DNA from: a virus
Virus record (IMG/VR): IMGVR_UViG_3300008050_000183
Location: 1 to 30,986 of that record
Length of the DNA: 30,986 nucleotides
Reading direction: 5' to 3' (one strand)
Part shown: positions 1 through 8,500 of the stretch, piece after piece
Position numbering within the stretch: position 1 is the first letter of the stretch
How the letters are laid out: each line of letters begins with the position of its first letter
The notes under the pieces: model-generated
The model's database searches: none
Told to the model about the DNA's origin: nothing
Seen by the model: only the letters and a program-made list of their open reading frames with translations
Position numbers and translations under genes: made by a program

Positions 1-1
1 A

Positions 2-3000
2 GAAGAGTTAAATGTAGAGTTTGATGATGCTTACTCAGAGCCTTATTCGGAAGAAGAAGAGACATATAGCGAAGCTATCCCTAAACTGCCTAATGAGTCA
101 GTTAAGAAGAACGATGCTTTAGATGACGGAATACGTGCTTCTGAGAAAGGAGAAGATCCTCGTATTGCCTTCGAGAAGACGGCTCTTGATCCAAATTACG
201 ATGACAAGGATAGAGAGGTAAGGATAGAGGAGAGTTTAGATAATATCTTTAAATTGCAAGAGGAGCGGTTAGCAGCTCAGGTCTCTTCTGGGGTGCCTAT
301 AGACGCAGAGAAGGAGGCTAAGAGGTTCCAAGGGATCTCGGATGCAGCCAACGATGCCCTTGCAGAGTCTAAACTTTATATTATGTCTCACCCTAACTCC
401 GCTAATTATACGGAGAAAGAGGTAGAAGATGCTGCTTGGTTGCATTACGTAAGAGGCAAAACTGCTGAAGTATGGGGCGAGATGGATAAGGTAGATGTCG
501 CTCTTGATTTTGCAGGGTATGTAGTAGCTCCTATGGAGAACCTACGTATGTCGGATTTGGCAGAACTTATAGGGGCCGATTTCAAAGCAGATGATTTAGT
601 AGATACTACTCAGTTCATTAGTAGTCTTACTCATAAGATAATGTCAGAGGCTCCTGAGTTAAGAGTTAAATTGATAGACCACATTATTGATTCTTGGTCG
701 GAGATAAAAGGAGACAACAGGTTAGCCTTAGTAGATCTTTTGGGTAAACTTTCAGGGGATTTCAATGAAGACATGTCTCACATAGAGAATGCCCTAGAGA
801 GAGGTGATCAGGCTTCTTATATTCTAGCTTTCCCTAAGATCCTAAGAGGAGCTATGAGGGGTTTTAATGCTTTACGTATGGCCCGTAAGATGAAGGCCTT
901 AGAGGCTACTGCTGACATGGTTAAGGCAGGCTCACGAGGAGAGCTTACGGAAGTAGGTATAACCCCTTTAGAAGCGGCTTCTACCTTAGACCCTATGGCT
1001 GATACACCTAACCTGTTAAAAGGCTCAGGAGCCAGTCCTGAAGTCACAGAAGGAGTGAGCCGAATAGAAGCACAGATAGCTATTTTCACTGATGAGATAG
1101 ATAAGTTCAATAACCCTGGGTTAGGGCTTACTAAGGATGAAATGAAATCTGCAATGAATCGTGCAGAGAAGGCATACGATGAGGGTTATGAAGGTATTGC
1201 CGAAGTCAGAGCTGTAGAGAGGGATGATTTAGGTTTTGATCTCACCTACGATGTGGTAGATTCCAAAGGTAAGCTGATCCGTAGAGAGAGCACCCCAATA
1301 AGCTTCACTAGAGATGATATCGCTAAGAAGGGAGCTTTTAAGAGCGGTCACAGAGAGGCAGGTAAAAGCGTAACTAGTCCCTTATATCGCTTCAAAGAAG
1401 CTGGTAAAGAGCTTGTAAGGCTTCCTGAGTGGGCTACGTTCCAAGGGGCTAAGATACGCTCTCTTTATGATGGAGCCATTAGGCAGTCTTTGAAGGGCTT
1501 AAACAAAAAGTCTGTAAAGAAGGTAGAGGCTCTCCTTGAAGAAGGTGATCAGTTTACAGATGATAAGATGCAGCTTGTAGGTAAGGTCTTTGATAGAGCT
1601 GATGCTAAAAAGCGAGGACTAAGTGATGAAGAGTTCGAGGCTTATCAGGGTATGCGTGCTGTAGTAGATCACATGTACTGGGCCAAGGATAGTGAACTGG
1701 TTAACGATAGAAATGCCAGAGGTATCTTGTCTTTGAAATGGGGAGAGCAAGAACTTCCTGTAAAAGCCTATGATGATGTAGTTGCTGCAAAAGCAGGCTT
1801 CACTCAATCAGATGTAAGAAGCCACTGGATAGCTACAGACAATGCTGAAGGAGGCAAGCGTGTTGTAGATAAGTTTGCTGACTCTTCTGCTTTAAAGGGA
1901 GACTATCTAGCTAAGAAGTATGACGAAGGTTTTGTCTTAGTAAAAGGAGACAATAAAGGACTTCTTCCTGATGGGGATGATTATGTAGAATGGGCCTTCG
2001 TAAGAAGAGAGAACCTGTCTAAAGCAACGAGAGGCATTCTTAATCGTAGAACAGGCTATATGCCTAAGATACGTAAGGATGCTTTCTACTTCGCTAAAGA
2101 GAGAGTAGTCAAGAGGGTTGCAGGTAAAGATGTAGACCAGTATAACACTGTACGCTACTTCGATAACAAGACTGATGCAGATACGTTTGTAGAGTCTCTA
2201 GGTGACAGTAAGACATATAAGGTGCTAGCCGATAAAGAGATGTCTCCTTCTGAGATAGAAGCCGAACATTTAAACCTCTCAGGAGGCTTATTTAAAGGTT
2301 CTCGTAAGAGTACAGATATACCCTTTGGCCTTCCCTTTGAAGGAAGGAAAGGAGAGCGTGCAGGGGCATTAGAGAGCTTACAGCGCTATGTTAATAACAT
2401 CTCTAAGAATATGCCTATGAGTGTATATAGGATGGGTCTCCAGCAGCGGTGGTTGAACCATGCTAAAGATCTTAGAGCTATACCTGCAAGTTATACAGGT
2501 GACTTCTCTAGCGCTATACATAAGATAGTGCCAGGAAGTGAGGCTGCTGAGTTCTTAAAGGATAGTCATGGGCAGATAAAGTTTCTTTCAGGCATTCCTA
2601 CAGAAGCAGAAGAGGCATTCGCTACGAAGCTTAGATCGCTAGCCGAGATCTTTGAGGGGCATCCTAAGCTAGGCGGAAAGTGGATGTCTAGACAGCTTCA
2701 TGAAACCTCTCAGGAGTCTATGGCAGGTCTTGCAAGAGGTCTTACTTTCCATTTAATGTTAGGTATGTATAACCCAGCACAGCTCCTTATACAGGGGTCA
2801 GGTGCCCTTGTAGCGTTATCCATAAACCCTGTACATGCTATGAAGGCAATGCCTACTGTACTAGGGGCAGGTATTGCAGATTTAGCTATAAGCAATAATC
2901 CTGCTAAGTTTGCTAAGTTCACTAAGTACATTGCAAAGCAAGGGTTCTTAGATGAAGACGCTTATGCTGCATGGCGTAAGAGTGGAATGCTAGAAGGAAC

Positions 3001-4303
3001 TACTCACTCAAGTCTGGACTACCAGAGCCTATGGAATGATGTTCCCTATGATGCCCCTCTTTGGAGAAGGGTTGTAGGTAATGGCGATATGTTCTATAAG
3101 AGTGGCGAACTGTTTAACTCTCGGGTTAGCTTCTTTACTGCGTATAATCACTGGAAAGAACTAAATCCAGGCAAGAAACTCCTTGATTCGGACATTAAAG
3201 ATATTGTCTTTAGGGCTGAGGAGTATCGTCTTAACATGAGTAAGGTGAATAGTTCCAAATTCCAGAAGGGTCTTATTAGTGTTCCTACTCAGTTCCAGAA
3301 GGTTAACACTAGCTTCTATGAGAAAATGATAGGGGATACCTTGACTTGGCCGGAGCGGAGGAGATTAATTGGAGGACAGGCTCTTGTATTCGGAGGGGCA
3401 GGTGTTCCTATATTAGGAGGTCTTACTCCAATACTTTTAGATACTATTGGGTTGAATGCTGAAGAGGCTCCTCCTGAGCTATTGAAAGCGATACAGGCAG
3501 GTACTCTTGGCTGGCTATTGACAGATCATTTAGACATTAATTCTTTAGTAACAGGACGTATGACTTTAGGTACTGACTTCGTAGAGAGGATGTTCGATGC
3601 TATCAGTGACGGTGTTATACCTTGGGACGTAATAAGGGGGCCTTTTGGTAATATCTGGGATAGAGCTGATAACATATTTGACCAATGGCATACAGCCCTT
3701 AATACGGTAATAGAAGGAGGGGAGTCTTTATCTGCTGCTGACATGGCGGCTGTAGGTAAGATACTGGTCAGAAGCTCTACAGCTATTGCTTCTTCAACTG
3801 CTAGTGTCAGGAAGAGCTATGACATGTACCACAGCGACATTTATAGGAATAAAGATGGTAAAGGCATATTTGAATGGGAAGATAAGAACTTACAAACTGT
3901 AGCCTTCCAAGCAATAGGCTTTGCTCCTTCCGAGCCACAGGATTGGTATGAGTTTAATGCCAGAGAGATGGCACTTGGTAAAGAAGATAAGGACGATGAT
4001 GCTAAGCGCTTAGCTTGGTTGTTAAGTGAGGTAGCGCGGGAAGAAGATCCTGTACAACAGAGGTTTTTTGCAATGGCTACTAATGCCCTTAGAACTAAGT
4101 ACAAGGGCTGGGAGTGGGAAGAGGTTTATGACAAACTTATCAGGCAAATGTCCGACCCTACAGAGACCTGGGGGTCTAAGATGATAAAGGCTGCTCAAGA
4201 GTATGAAAGAGAAGTAGTAGAGGGTTTAGCCGCTATCCATAAACATTCTAAACTACGTACCAACCCGAGACTTGCTAAAGCCTTCCAAGAAGGAGAGGAA
4301 TAA
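2..4303 (+). CDS. Very large internal virion (ejection-type) protein, 5' end outside window
   Basis: The frame is open from base 2 with no stop, so the gene starts left of the window and at least 1,433 codons are visible. A TTG at 254 is only an internal codon. The N-terminal 80 visible residues are very acidic. The body is mostly charged and helical, with two hydrophobic stretches: around bases 2,740-2,900 (HLMLGMYNPAQLLIQGSG) and 3,370-3,540 (GGAGVPILGGLTPILL). Length, composition, apolar segments, and position just before another ejection-like protein and a virion lysozyme fit the giant internal virion proteins of podoviruses (T7 gp16 class), which enter the host envelope during DNA delivery. 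I see no clear transglycosylase or protease motif, so no enzymatic role is assigned. It overlaps the next gene by 1 nt (TAATG). The role is inferred from context. Confidence 0.7.
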   Translation, partial: EELNVEFDDAYSEPYSEEEETYSEAIPKLPNESVKKNDALDDGIRASEKGEDPRIAFEKTALDPNYDDKDREVRIEESLDNIFKLQEERLAAQVSSGVPIDAEKEAKRFQGISDAANDALAESKLYIMSHPNSANYTEKEVEDAAWLHYVRGKTAEVWGEMDKVDVALDFAGYVVAPMENLRMSDLAELIGADFKADDLVDTTQFISSLTHKIMSEAPELRVKLIDHIIDSWSEIKGDNRLALVDLLGKLSGDFNEDMSHIENALERGDQASYILAFPKILRGAMRGFNALRMARKMKALEATADMVKAGSRGELTEVGITPLEAASTLDPMADTPNLLKGSGASPEVTEGVSRIEAQIAIFTDEIDKFNNPGLGLTKDEMKSAMNRAEKAYDEGYEGIAEVRAVERDDLGFDLTYDVVDSKGKLIRRESTPISFTRDDIAKKGAFKSGHREAGKSVTSPLYRFKEAGKELVRLPEWATFQGAKIRSLYDGAIRQSLKGLNKKSVKKVEALLEEGDQFTDDKMQLVGKVFDRADAKKRGLSDEEFEAYQGMRAVVDHMYWAKDSELVNDRNARGILSLKWGEQELPVKAYDDVVAAKAGFTQSDVRSHWIATDNAEGGKRVVDKFADSSALKGDYLAKKYDEGFVLVKGDNKGLLPDGDDYVEWAFVRRENLSKATRGILNRRTGYMPKIRKDAFYFAKERVVKRVAGKDVDQYNTVRYFDNKTDADTFVESLGDSKTYKVLADKEMSPSEIEAEHLNLSGGLFKGSRKSTDIPFGLPFEGRKGERAGALESLQRYVNNISKNMPMSVYRMGLQQRWLNHAKDLRAIPASYTGDFSSAIHKIVPGSEAAEFLKDSHGQIKFLSGIPTEAEEAFATKLRSLAEIFEGHPKLGGKWMSRQLHETSQESMAGLARGLTFHLMLGMYNPAQLLIQGSGALVALSINPVHAMKAMPTVLGAGIADLAISNNPAKFAKFTKYIAKQGFLDEDAYAAWRKSGMLEGTTHSSLDYQSLWNDVPYDAPLWRRVVGNGDMFYKSGELFNSRVSFFTAYNHWKELNPGKKLLDSDIKDIVFRAEEYRLNMSKVNSSKFQKGLISVPTQFQKVNTSFYEKMIGDTLTWPERRRLIGGQALVFGGAGVPILGGLTPILLDTIGLNAEEAPPELLKAIQAGTLGWLLTDHLDINSLVTGRMTLGTDFVERMFDAISDGVIPWDVIRGPFGNIWDRADNIFDQWHTALNTVIEGGESLSAADMAAVGKILVRSSTAIASSTASVRKSYDMYHSDIYRNKDGKGIFEWEDKNLQTVAFQAIGFAPSEPQDWYEFNAREMALGKEDKDDDAKRLAWLLSEVAREEDPVQQRFFAMATNALRTKYKGWEWEEVYDKLIRQMSDPTETWGSKMIKAAQEYEREVVEGLAAIHKHSKLRTNPRLAKAFQEGEE

Positions 4304-6234
4304 TGCCAGAGTTTAAAAGAAACATAGGAGGCCCTAACCTAAACATTCCTGGGGTAAGTGCCAAGAGACCAGTGAATGCTGATGCTGCTAAGTGGCAGGC
4401 AATAGAGCAGATAGGGAAGATTGCTATTACTGCTGGAGGTAAAGCTGCTGCCAAAAGTGCAGGGGAAGAGATTAAAGGAGAGGACGAGTCAGCAGTAGCA
4501 GTAGATCAGTCCCTATTTGACTTAGAGGCTGACTTTCATATAGATGCTATTGACAGAGCTAAACCTCGTACTAAGCCTGAAATGGAAGACTTTAAGAAGG
4601 CTAAGTTTGATGAAGTATTGACTAGTCAGAAGAGAATAACAGAGGCTTTGGGCAGAGGCTTAATAAGTTCTACAGAGGCTAGTGCTAGGCTAGGCACTCT
4701 TCGCAATGAAGCCCTTTCTAACCCCTTCATAGCTATGTTTCAGGACGAACTAGATAACGCTCTCTTCTCTTCTACAGGAGGAGGGAGAGGGGGTACCAAG
4801 GCTTACTATGGAGCCACTGCTGCGGAGAAAGATGCAGCCTCTATAGTGGAAGCCCGTAGAAAAGGCAAGGCTGAGTCTGAACAGAGGATCAGCAAGGTAG
4901 CTAATGATCTAAACATCTCGCATGCAAGGGCTGCAAGGATGGTAGCTAACGTAGAAGCAGATATACTAGATACTGAAGCCTTAAAGCGTAGAAAAGAGAG
5001 GGGTACTTATAACTCCAAACACGCTTATACGTTAGCAGGTAAAAATATACCGGGCTTTATGGATGGAGTAGGGGGTATCCTCTCTACGTATTCCAAAGGA
5101 GGAGGGAATCTCCACGAAGCTACAGAGGCTATTGAAGAGTATTATAGAGGGGCCATTGCAGCTATTGGAGTAGATGCTAAGGATAAGGATGGTAATACTA
5201 TCATGAATCCTGATGATTACTCCTCCTTGACTGACAAGCTTACTACCCTTAAAGATGGAGCTATTTCTTCTTTAGGGAATGTAGGAGACTTAACCGCTTC
5301 TTTGAAACAGATAAAAGAGATGACGGCTAAGGCAGATCTTTCTGATTTAGAACAAGAGAGTCAGATAAGGGAGGTCCTGCCAATGCTTACGGCTACTCGT
5401 AAATCTCCTGTATTGAACCAGTTAGTTGCTGATTTTATTATGGGAAGGAATAGTCAGCAGATGGAGCTGAGGGCTAAGAACGAGCCAACAGTGGCTAGGT
5501 TCTTAGAGTTGATGAAAGGGAAGTCCCCTGTTCAGGCAGCACAGGATCTAGCAGATTTCGGCGACCCTAGTAAAGAACTCTCCGAGAATGCTAAACTTAC
5601 CGTATCAACACTAGTAAATGGCAATGCTGCCTATGAGCAGTGGAGTAAGTCAGAAGACCCTGAATCAGTTGCTAATAAATTAGAAGAAGCTGCCTATACT
5701 ACATATGGACTTGCTAATGATAAGACTTGGTTTGGAAGCAAGAGCTTAGAAGTCCTTCCTTATGCTTTAGCAGGTGCTATTGGTAGAGACAGGTCTAGTC
5801 AGATGTCTGCGGATAAAGATGAAGGTGTGCTTAGATCCTTGACTAATATTTTGGGAGTAACTGATCGTGTACCTACGGAGCCAAGAGGCCTCCCTACTAC
5901 CTTAGTAATAACTCCTAGGAAGAAGTTACAATCTAGTTCTGCTATGAGTGCTTTTAGAGGAGGAGAGGATGAATTAGAATTAGGGTTTACGACAGGGGGC
6001 ACTAAGCTCACTACTGCCTATAAGAAGTCTATGTGGAATACCTATCGTATAGGTTTAAAGGCCCCCTCTCTTTGGCAAGATGCAGGTTACGAAAGTAATG
6101 CAGAATGGGTAGCAGCTCAGTATGTAGATAACAAAGCTATACCTGTTGAGGCACCTGTTGAAGAAGAACCTGAGAAGGTAAAAGAGCCTGTTAAGAGGAG
6201 AAGATACAACCTGGAGACAGGGAGTTTTGAATGA
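4303..6234 (+). CDS. Second internal virion / ejection-type protein
   Basis: This 643-residue protein starts at an ATG overlapping the previous stop (TAATG). Its N-terminus, MPEFKRNIGGPNLNIPGVSA followed by an Ala/Lys-rich helical stretch, resembles the start of many podovirus ejection proteins, which open with a short Pro/Gly-rich arm and then Ala-rich helices. The rest is predicted helical and charged. The C-terminal ~25 residues are Glu/Pro/Lys-rich with a basic end (KRRRYNLETG). There is no signal peptide, membrane segment or catalytic motif. It lies between the giant ejection protein and the virion lysozyme and ends in a 4-nt ATGA overlap, so the three are probably translated together and packaged as one DNA-ejection set. 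Function is inferred from neighbours and composition. Confidence 0.6.
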   Translation: MPEFKRNIGGPNLNIPGVSAKRPVNADAAKWQAIEQIGKIAITAGGKAAAKSAGEEIKGEDESAVAVDQSLFDLEADFHIDAIDRAKPRTKPEMEDFKKAKFDEVLTSQKRITEALGRGLISSTEASARLGTLRNEALSNPFIAMFQDELDNALFSSTGGGRGGTKAYYGATAAEKDAASIVEARRKGKAESEQRISKVANDLNISHARAARMVANVEADILDTEALKRRKERGTYNSKHAYTLAGKNIPGFMDGVGGILSTYSKGGGNLHEATEAIEEYYRGAIAAIGVDAKDKDGNTIMNPDDYSSLTDKLTTLKDGAISSLGNVGDLTASLKQIKEMTAKADLSDLEQESQIREVLPMLTATRKSPVLNQLVADFIMGRNSQQMELRAKNEPTVARFLELMKGKSPVQAAQDLADFGDPSKELSENAKLTVSTLVNGNAAYEQWSKSEDPESVANKLEEAAYTTYGLANDKTWFGSKSLEVLPYALAGAIGRDRSSQMSADKDEGVLRSLTNILGVTDRVPTEPRGLPTTLVITPRKKLQSSSAMSAFRGGEDELELGFTTGGTKLTTAYKKSMWNTYRIGLKAPSLWQDAGYESNAEWVAAQYVDNKAIPVEAPVEEEPEKVKEPVKRRRYNLETGSFE

Positions 6235-7115
6235 GTTATCAGATAGTAGAAGTTAATGGTGAGGAATTAGAATTTCCTTCGGAGATGAGTGATGAAGATG
6301 TCAGTGCAGTCATACATAAGGAGTTTGGCAGTAAGCCTACTTCTCCTCCCCCTGGGGCCGAGGCAACACCGGAAGTTGCAATGCCAACCCCTCCTCCCGA
6401 TACACCTCCTCAAGAGGTAAGTGAGCCAGCTCCTCCTCCTACGGGTTTAGAACCTACTCCTGTTGTGGGGGAGGTACAGCATCCTGAGATAGAGCAGATA
6501 GCTTCTGATGAGGGTTCTAAAAAGAATTCTGAAGGAAAGCATATCTCTTATCTCGACAGCGTTATAGATAAGAAGACAGGTAAAGGTCATCTCACAGGAG
6601 GGATAGGACACCTCTTATCTGAAACAGAAAGAGATCTATATCCCGAAGGATCTGTGATCCCTCAATCCGTTGTTGATAAGTGGTTCGAGGAAGATGTAAA
6701 AGAGGCTCAACTCGATGTAGAGGTGTTGCTTCCAGATGCTCCAGAAGATGTTAAAAACATATTGACTAACATGGCATTCCAACTAGGAAGAGAGGGTCTC
6801 CGTAACTTTAAGAAGACAATTAAGTTACTAAAAGACGGGGACTACCTTGAAGCCAGTAAGGAGATGTTAGACAGTACGTGGTTTAAGTCCCAGACTCCCA
6901 ATAGGGCTAAGCGATTAGCTAAGAGGATGGAGGCTTTTGGTAAGGAGCATCTAGCTAAAAGAGTCAGATCTTCTGACGAACTAATGAAAGACTTAAAGAA
7001 GATTGATGACCAAAGGAACATGTTAAAACTGTTCTCAGACAATCCTGATTTGACCTTTAACGAGATGAAAGAAGGAGGGGTCTTCGATGAAACTATTGAA
7101 CAGAGGTTATTCTGA
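6231..7115 (+). CDS. Virion-associated lysozyme (T4-lysozyme-like, GH24) with N-terminal anchor and Pro-rich linker
   Basis: Residues 1-32 (VEVNGEELEFPSEMSDEDVS) form a short module often seen at the front of phage ejection or tail proteins. Residues 35-80 are a Pro-rich linker. Residues ~86-235 are a T4-lysozyme-like muramidase: E94 in ASDEG, D109 in YLDS and T122 in LTGGIGH match the Glu/Asp/Thr catalytic set, although the gaps (15 and 13) exceed the usual 9 and 6 because of two short insertions. ILTNMAFQLGR and PNRAKRLAKRM are further family landmarks. There is no signal peptide and the gene sits in the ejection operon, so it probably cuts peptidoglycan at entry rather than at lysis. The domain is clearly paralogous to the endolysin at 10,040-10,636. 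The start uses an ATGA overlap. Confidence 0.82.
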   Translation: MSYQIVEVNGEELEFPSEMSDEDVSAVIHKEFGSKPTSPPPGAEATPEVAMPTPPPDTPPQEVSEPAPPPTGLEPTPVVGEVQHPEIEQIASDEGSKKNSEGKHISYLDSVIDKKTGKGHLTGGIGHLLSETERDLYPEGSVIPQSVVDKWFEEDVKEAQLDVEVLLPDAPEDVKNILTNMAFQLGREGLRNFKKTIKLLKDGDYLEASKEMLDSTWFKSQTPNRAKRLAKRMEAFGKEHLAKRVRSSDELMKDLKKIDDQRNMLKLFSDNPDLTFNEMKEGGVFDETIEQRLF

Positions 7116-7582
7116 TGGTAGATATATCAGCGAGGGCTAGGGCACTCTCTCTATCTAAGAAGAAAAAGAAAGAGAAGGCTGCTGTTACATTGGTTACGGG
7201 GGCTAGAGGTAAAGATGGAAAAGCAGGTAGAGATGGTAAGGACGGTGTAACAACTGTTATACATAAGACTGAACTCCCTCCTGATACTTTCATGACTAAG
7301 GAAGAGTGGGAAAAGCGTATTGAGGCTCTTGAAAGAAGAACATCTCAAGGCCCCTCTGCTCCTTATGTCTCCATTAAACATCCTGTACATTACTACTCAG
7401 TAACCACTGCTGAATATAACCTACATAAGGATTCTTTAAAAGCAGGAATAACAATACTCGGAGTTAATTATGCTGGAGATGTTGAAATAACAATACCAGT
7501 TCCGAAGAAAGAACATATTTTATATATAAACGATGAATCCGGCAATGCTGGAACTAATAATATAACAGTTACAACTATATAG
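7115..7582 (+). CDS. Small structural/fibre protein with collagen-like segment
   Basis: This 155-residue protein opens with a Lys-rich segment (SKKKKKEK). Residues 29-44 are five Gly-X-Y triplets (GARGKDGKAGRDGKDG), the pattern of short collagen-like trimerising stalks in phage fibres. A short coiled-coil-like stretch follows (TKEEWEKRIEALERR), then a Ser/Thr/Ile-rich beta-type C-terminal domain of about 70 residues. Its place after the virion lysozyme and before other adhesion-type proteins suggests a small trimeric tail or fibre component. The start overlaps the preceding stop (TGATG). The triplets are directly visible; the fibre role is inferred, and no receptor-binding family is recognised. 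Confidence 0.6.
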   Translation: MVDISARARALSLSKKKKKEKAAVTLVTGARGKDGKAGRDGKDGVTTVIHKTELPPDTFMTKEEWEKRIEALERRTSQGPSAPYVSIKHPVHYYSVTTAEYNLHKDSLKAGITILGVNYAGDVEITIPVPKKEHILYINDESGNAGTNNITVTTI

Positions 7583-7590
7583 GTAATACA

Positions 7591-8025
7591 ATGGCAACAG
7601 GTGATTTAACAGTATTTGATGAAGCTAAACTGGCTTTACTTAATGGTACTCACGATTCAGATACAAACACAATGAAGGTAGCATTAATAGATAATACAGC
7701 AGCTCCTACAGCAGGAGACACTACTCCAGCTTGGGGTGACTATAGTGCTAACGAGGTAAGCGGGACAAATTATACTGCTGGTGGTGAGACTATGACTGTC
7801 TCCTTAACAGAAGCAGCAGGTACAGTTACTTTCGACTTCACAACTAACCCTACCTGGACTCAACATGCTTCTGGTTTTACAGATGCATATTGGGCTATTA
7901 TATATGATGATACAGCAACTAGTGATGAGGCTATTGCTTTCGTAGAGATGGGTGGCCCTGTATCGTTAGTAAGCGGTGATGTATCTATTACTTGGAACGA
8001 TTCTGGTGTATTCACTTTAGCTTAA
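7591..8025 (+). CDS. Conserved phage structural protein of the 'KLALLNGTHD' type
   Basis: This acidic protein of 144 residues resembles a widespread small beta-rich phage structural family. Recognisable stretches are FDEAKLALLNGTHDSDTNTM near the start, the central NYTAGGETMTVSL, and the C-terminal DVSITWNDSGVFTLA. Proteins of this type lie among tail or fibre genes of many aquatic phages; their exact position in the particle is not something I can name. It has no Cys, signal peptide or membrane segment. An AGGT-type ribosome-binding site lies about 7 nt before the ATG. Its codon use is like its neighbours. A minor tail or decoration role is inferred from neighbourhood only. Confidence 0.6.
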   Translation: MATGDLTVFDEAKLALLNGTHDSDTNTMKVALIDNTAAPTAGDTTPAWGDYSANEVSGTNYTAGGETMTVSLTEAAGTVTFDFTTNPTWTQHASGFTDAYWAIIYDDTATSDEAIAFVEMGGPVSLVSGDVSITWNDSGVFTLA

Positions 8026-8044
8026 TAGTTTAAGAGGTGGAATA

Positions 8045-8500
8045 GTGGCTATTGAATTTGAGGAGATACGTTCAGGTGTAGATTTTGCTTTCAAGAGCTT
8101 AGTTGAGGATTTAGATGTATCTTATTATCAGTATTGGAAGAAAGGGGTTTCGAGACCGTGGCTAGGCTGCGATCTCTACCCTGGCGATCTCCTAAAAAGC
8201 AAGGTTTATTTTGATACGCTGCATGGTTTTGTCTATCATTTACATGCTGTCCTATTAGAAAATATTAACTCTAAACAGAAAATATATGATAAGGATAAGA
8301 AGGATAAGAAAGGAGCGTTGACAAGAGAAGCTAGAAAGGCTTTAAAAATTAAAGAGAAGAGTGAGGAAGCCTTGGCTTGGCCTCTCCAAGCCAATGATAA
8401 TCTTTTAGAGTATAAGTTAGATCCTATTGATTGGGTATCTTTACAGTCGAAGATAAAGAAAGAGCTAGATAGACTGGCTAGAAAGGAGATTGATCTGTAA
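8045..8500 (+). CDS. Hypothetical protein between fibre genes
   Basis: This 151-residue protein starts at GTG, preceded by AGAGGTGG at suitable spacing. It is not recognised. The N-terminal half is aromatic-rich (DVSYYQYWKKGVSRPWLGCD, then YFDTLHGFVYHLHAVLLENI). The middle is a very Lys-rich run (DKDKKDKKGALTREARKAL), and the C-terminus is helical and charged. There is no signal peptide or clear membrane span. It ends in a TAATG overlap with the large repeat-bearing fibre gene, so the two are probably translationally coupled. A chaperone, connector or small tail role is possible but unsupported. Confidence 0.55.
   Translation: MAIEFEEIRSGVDFAFKSLVEDLDVSYYQYWKKGVSRPWLGCDLYPGDLLKSKVYFDTLHGFVYHLHAVLLENINSKQKIYDKDKKDKKGALTREARKALKIKEKSEEALAWPLQANDNLLEYKLDPIDWVSLQSKIKKELDRLARKEIDL

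Noticed and set aside
254-4303. TTG at 254 as the start of the giant virion protein
   Set aside because: The frame is open back to base 2 with an acidic, protein-like sequence, so the gene continues left of the window.
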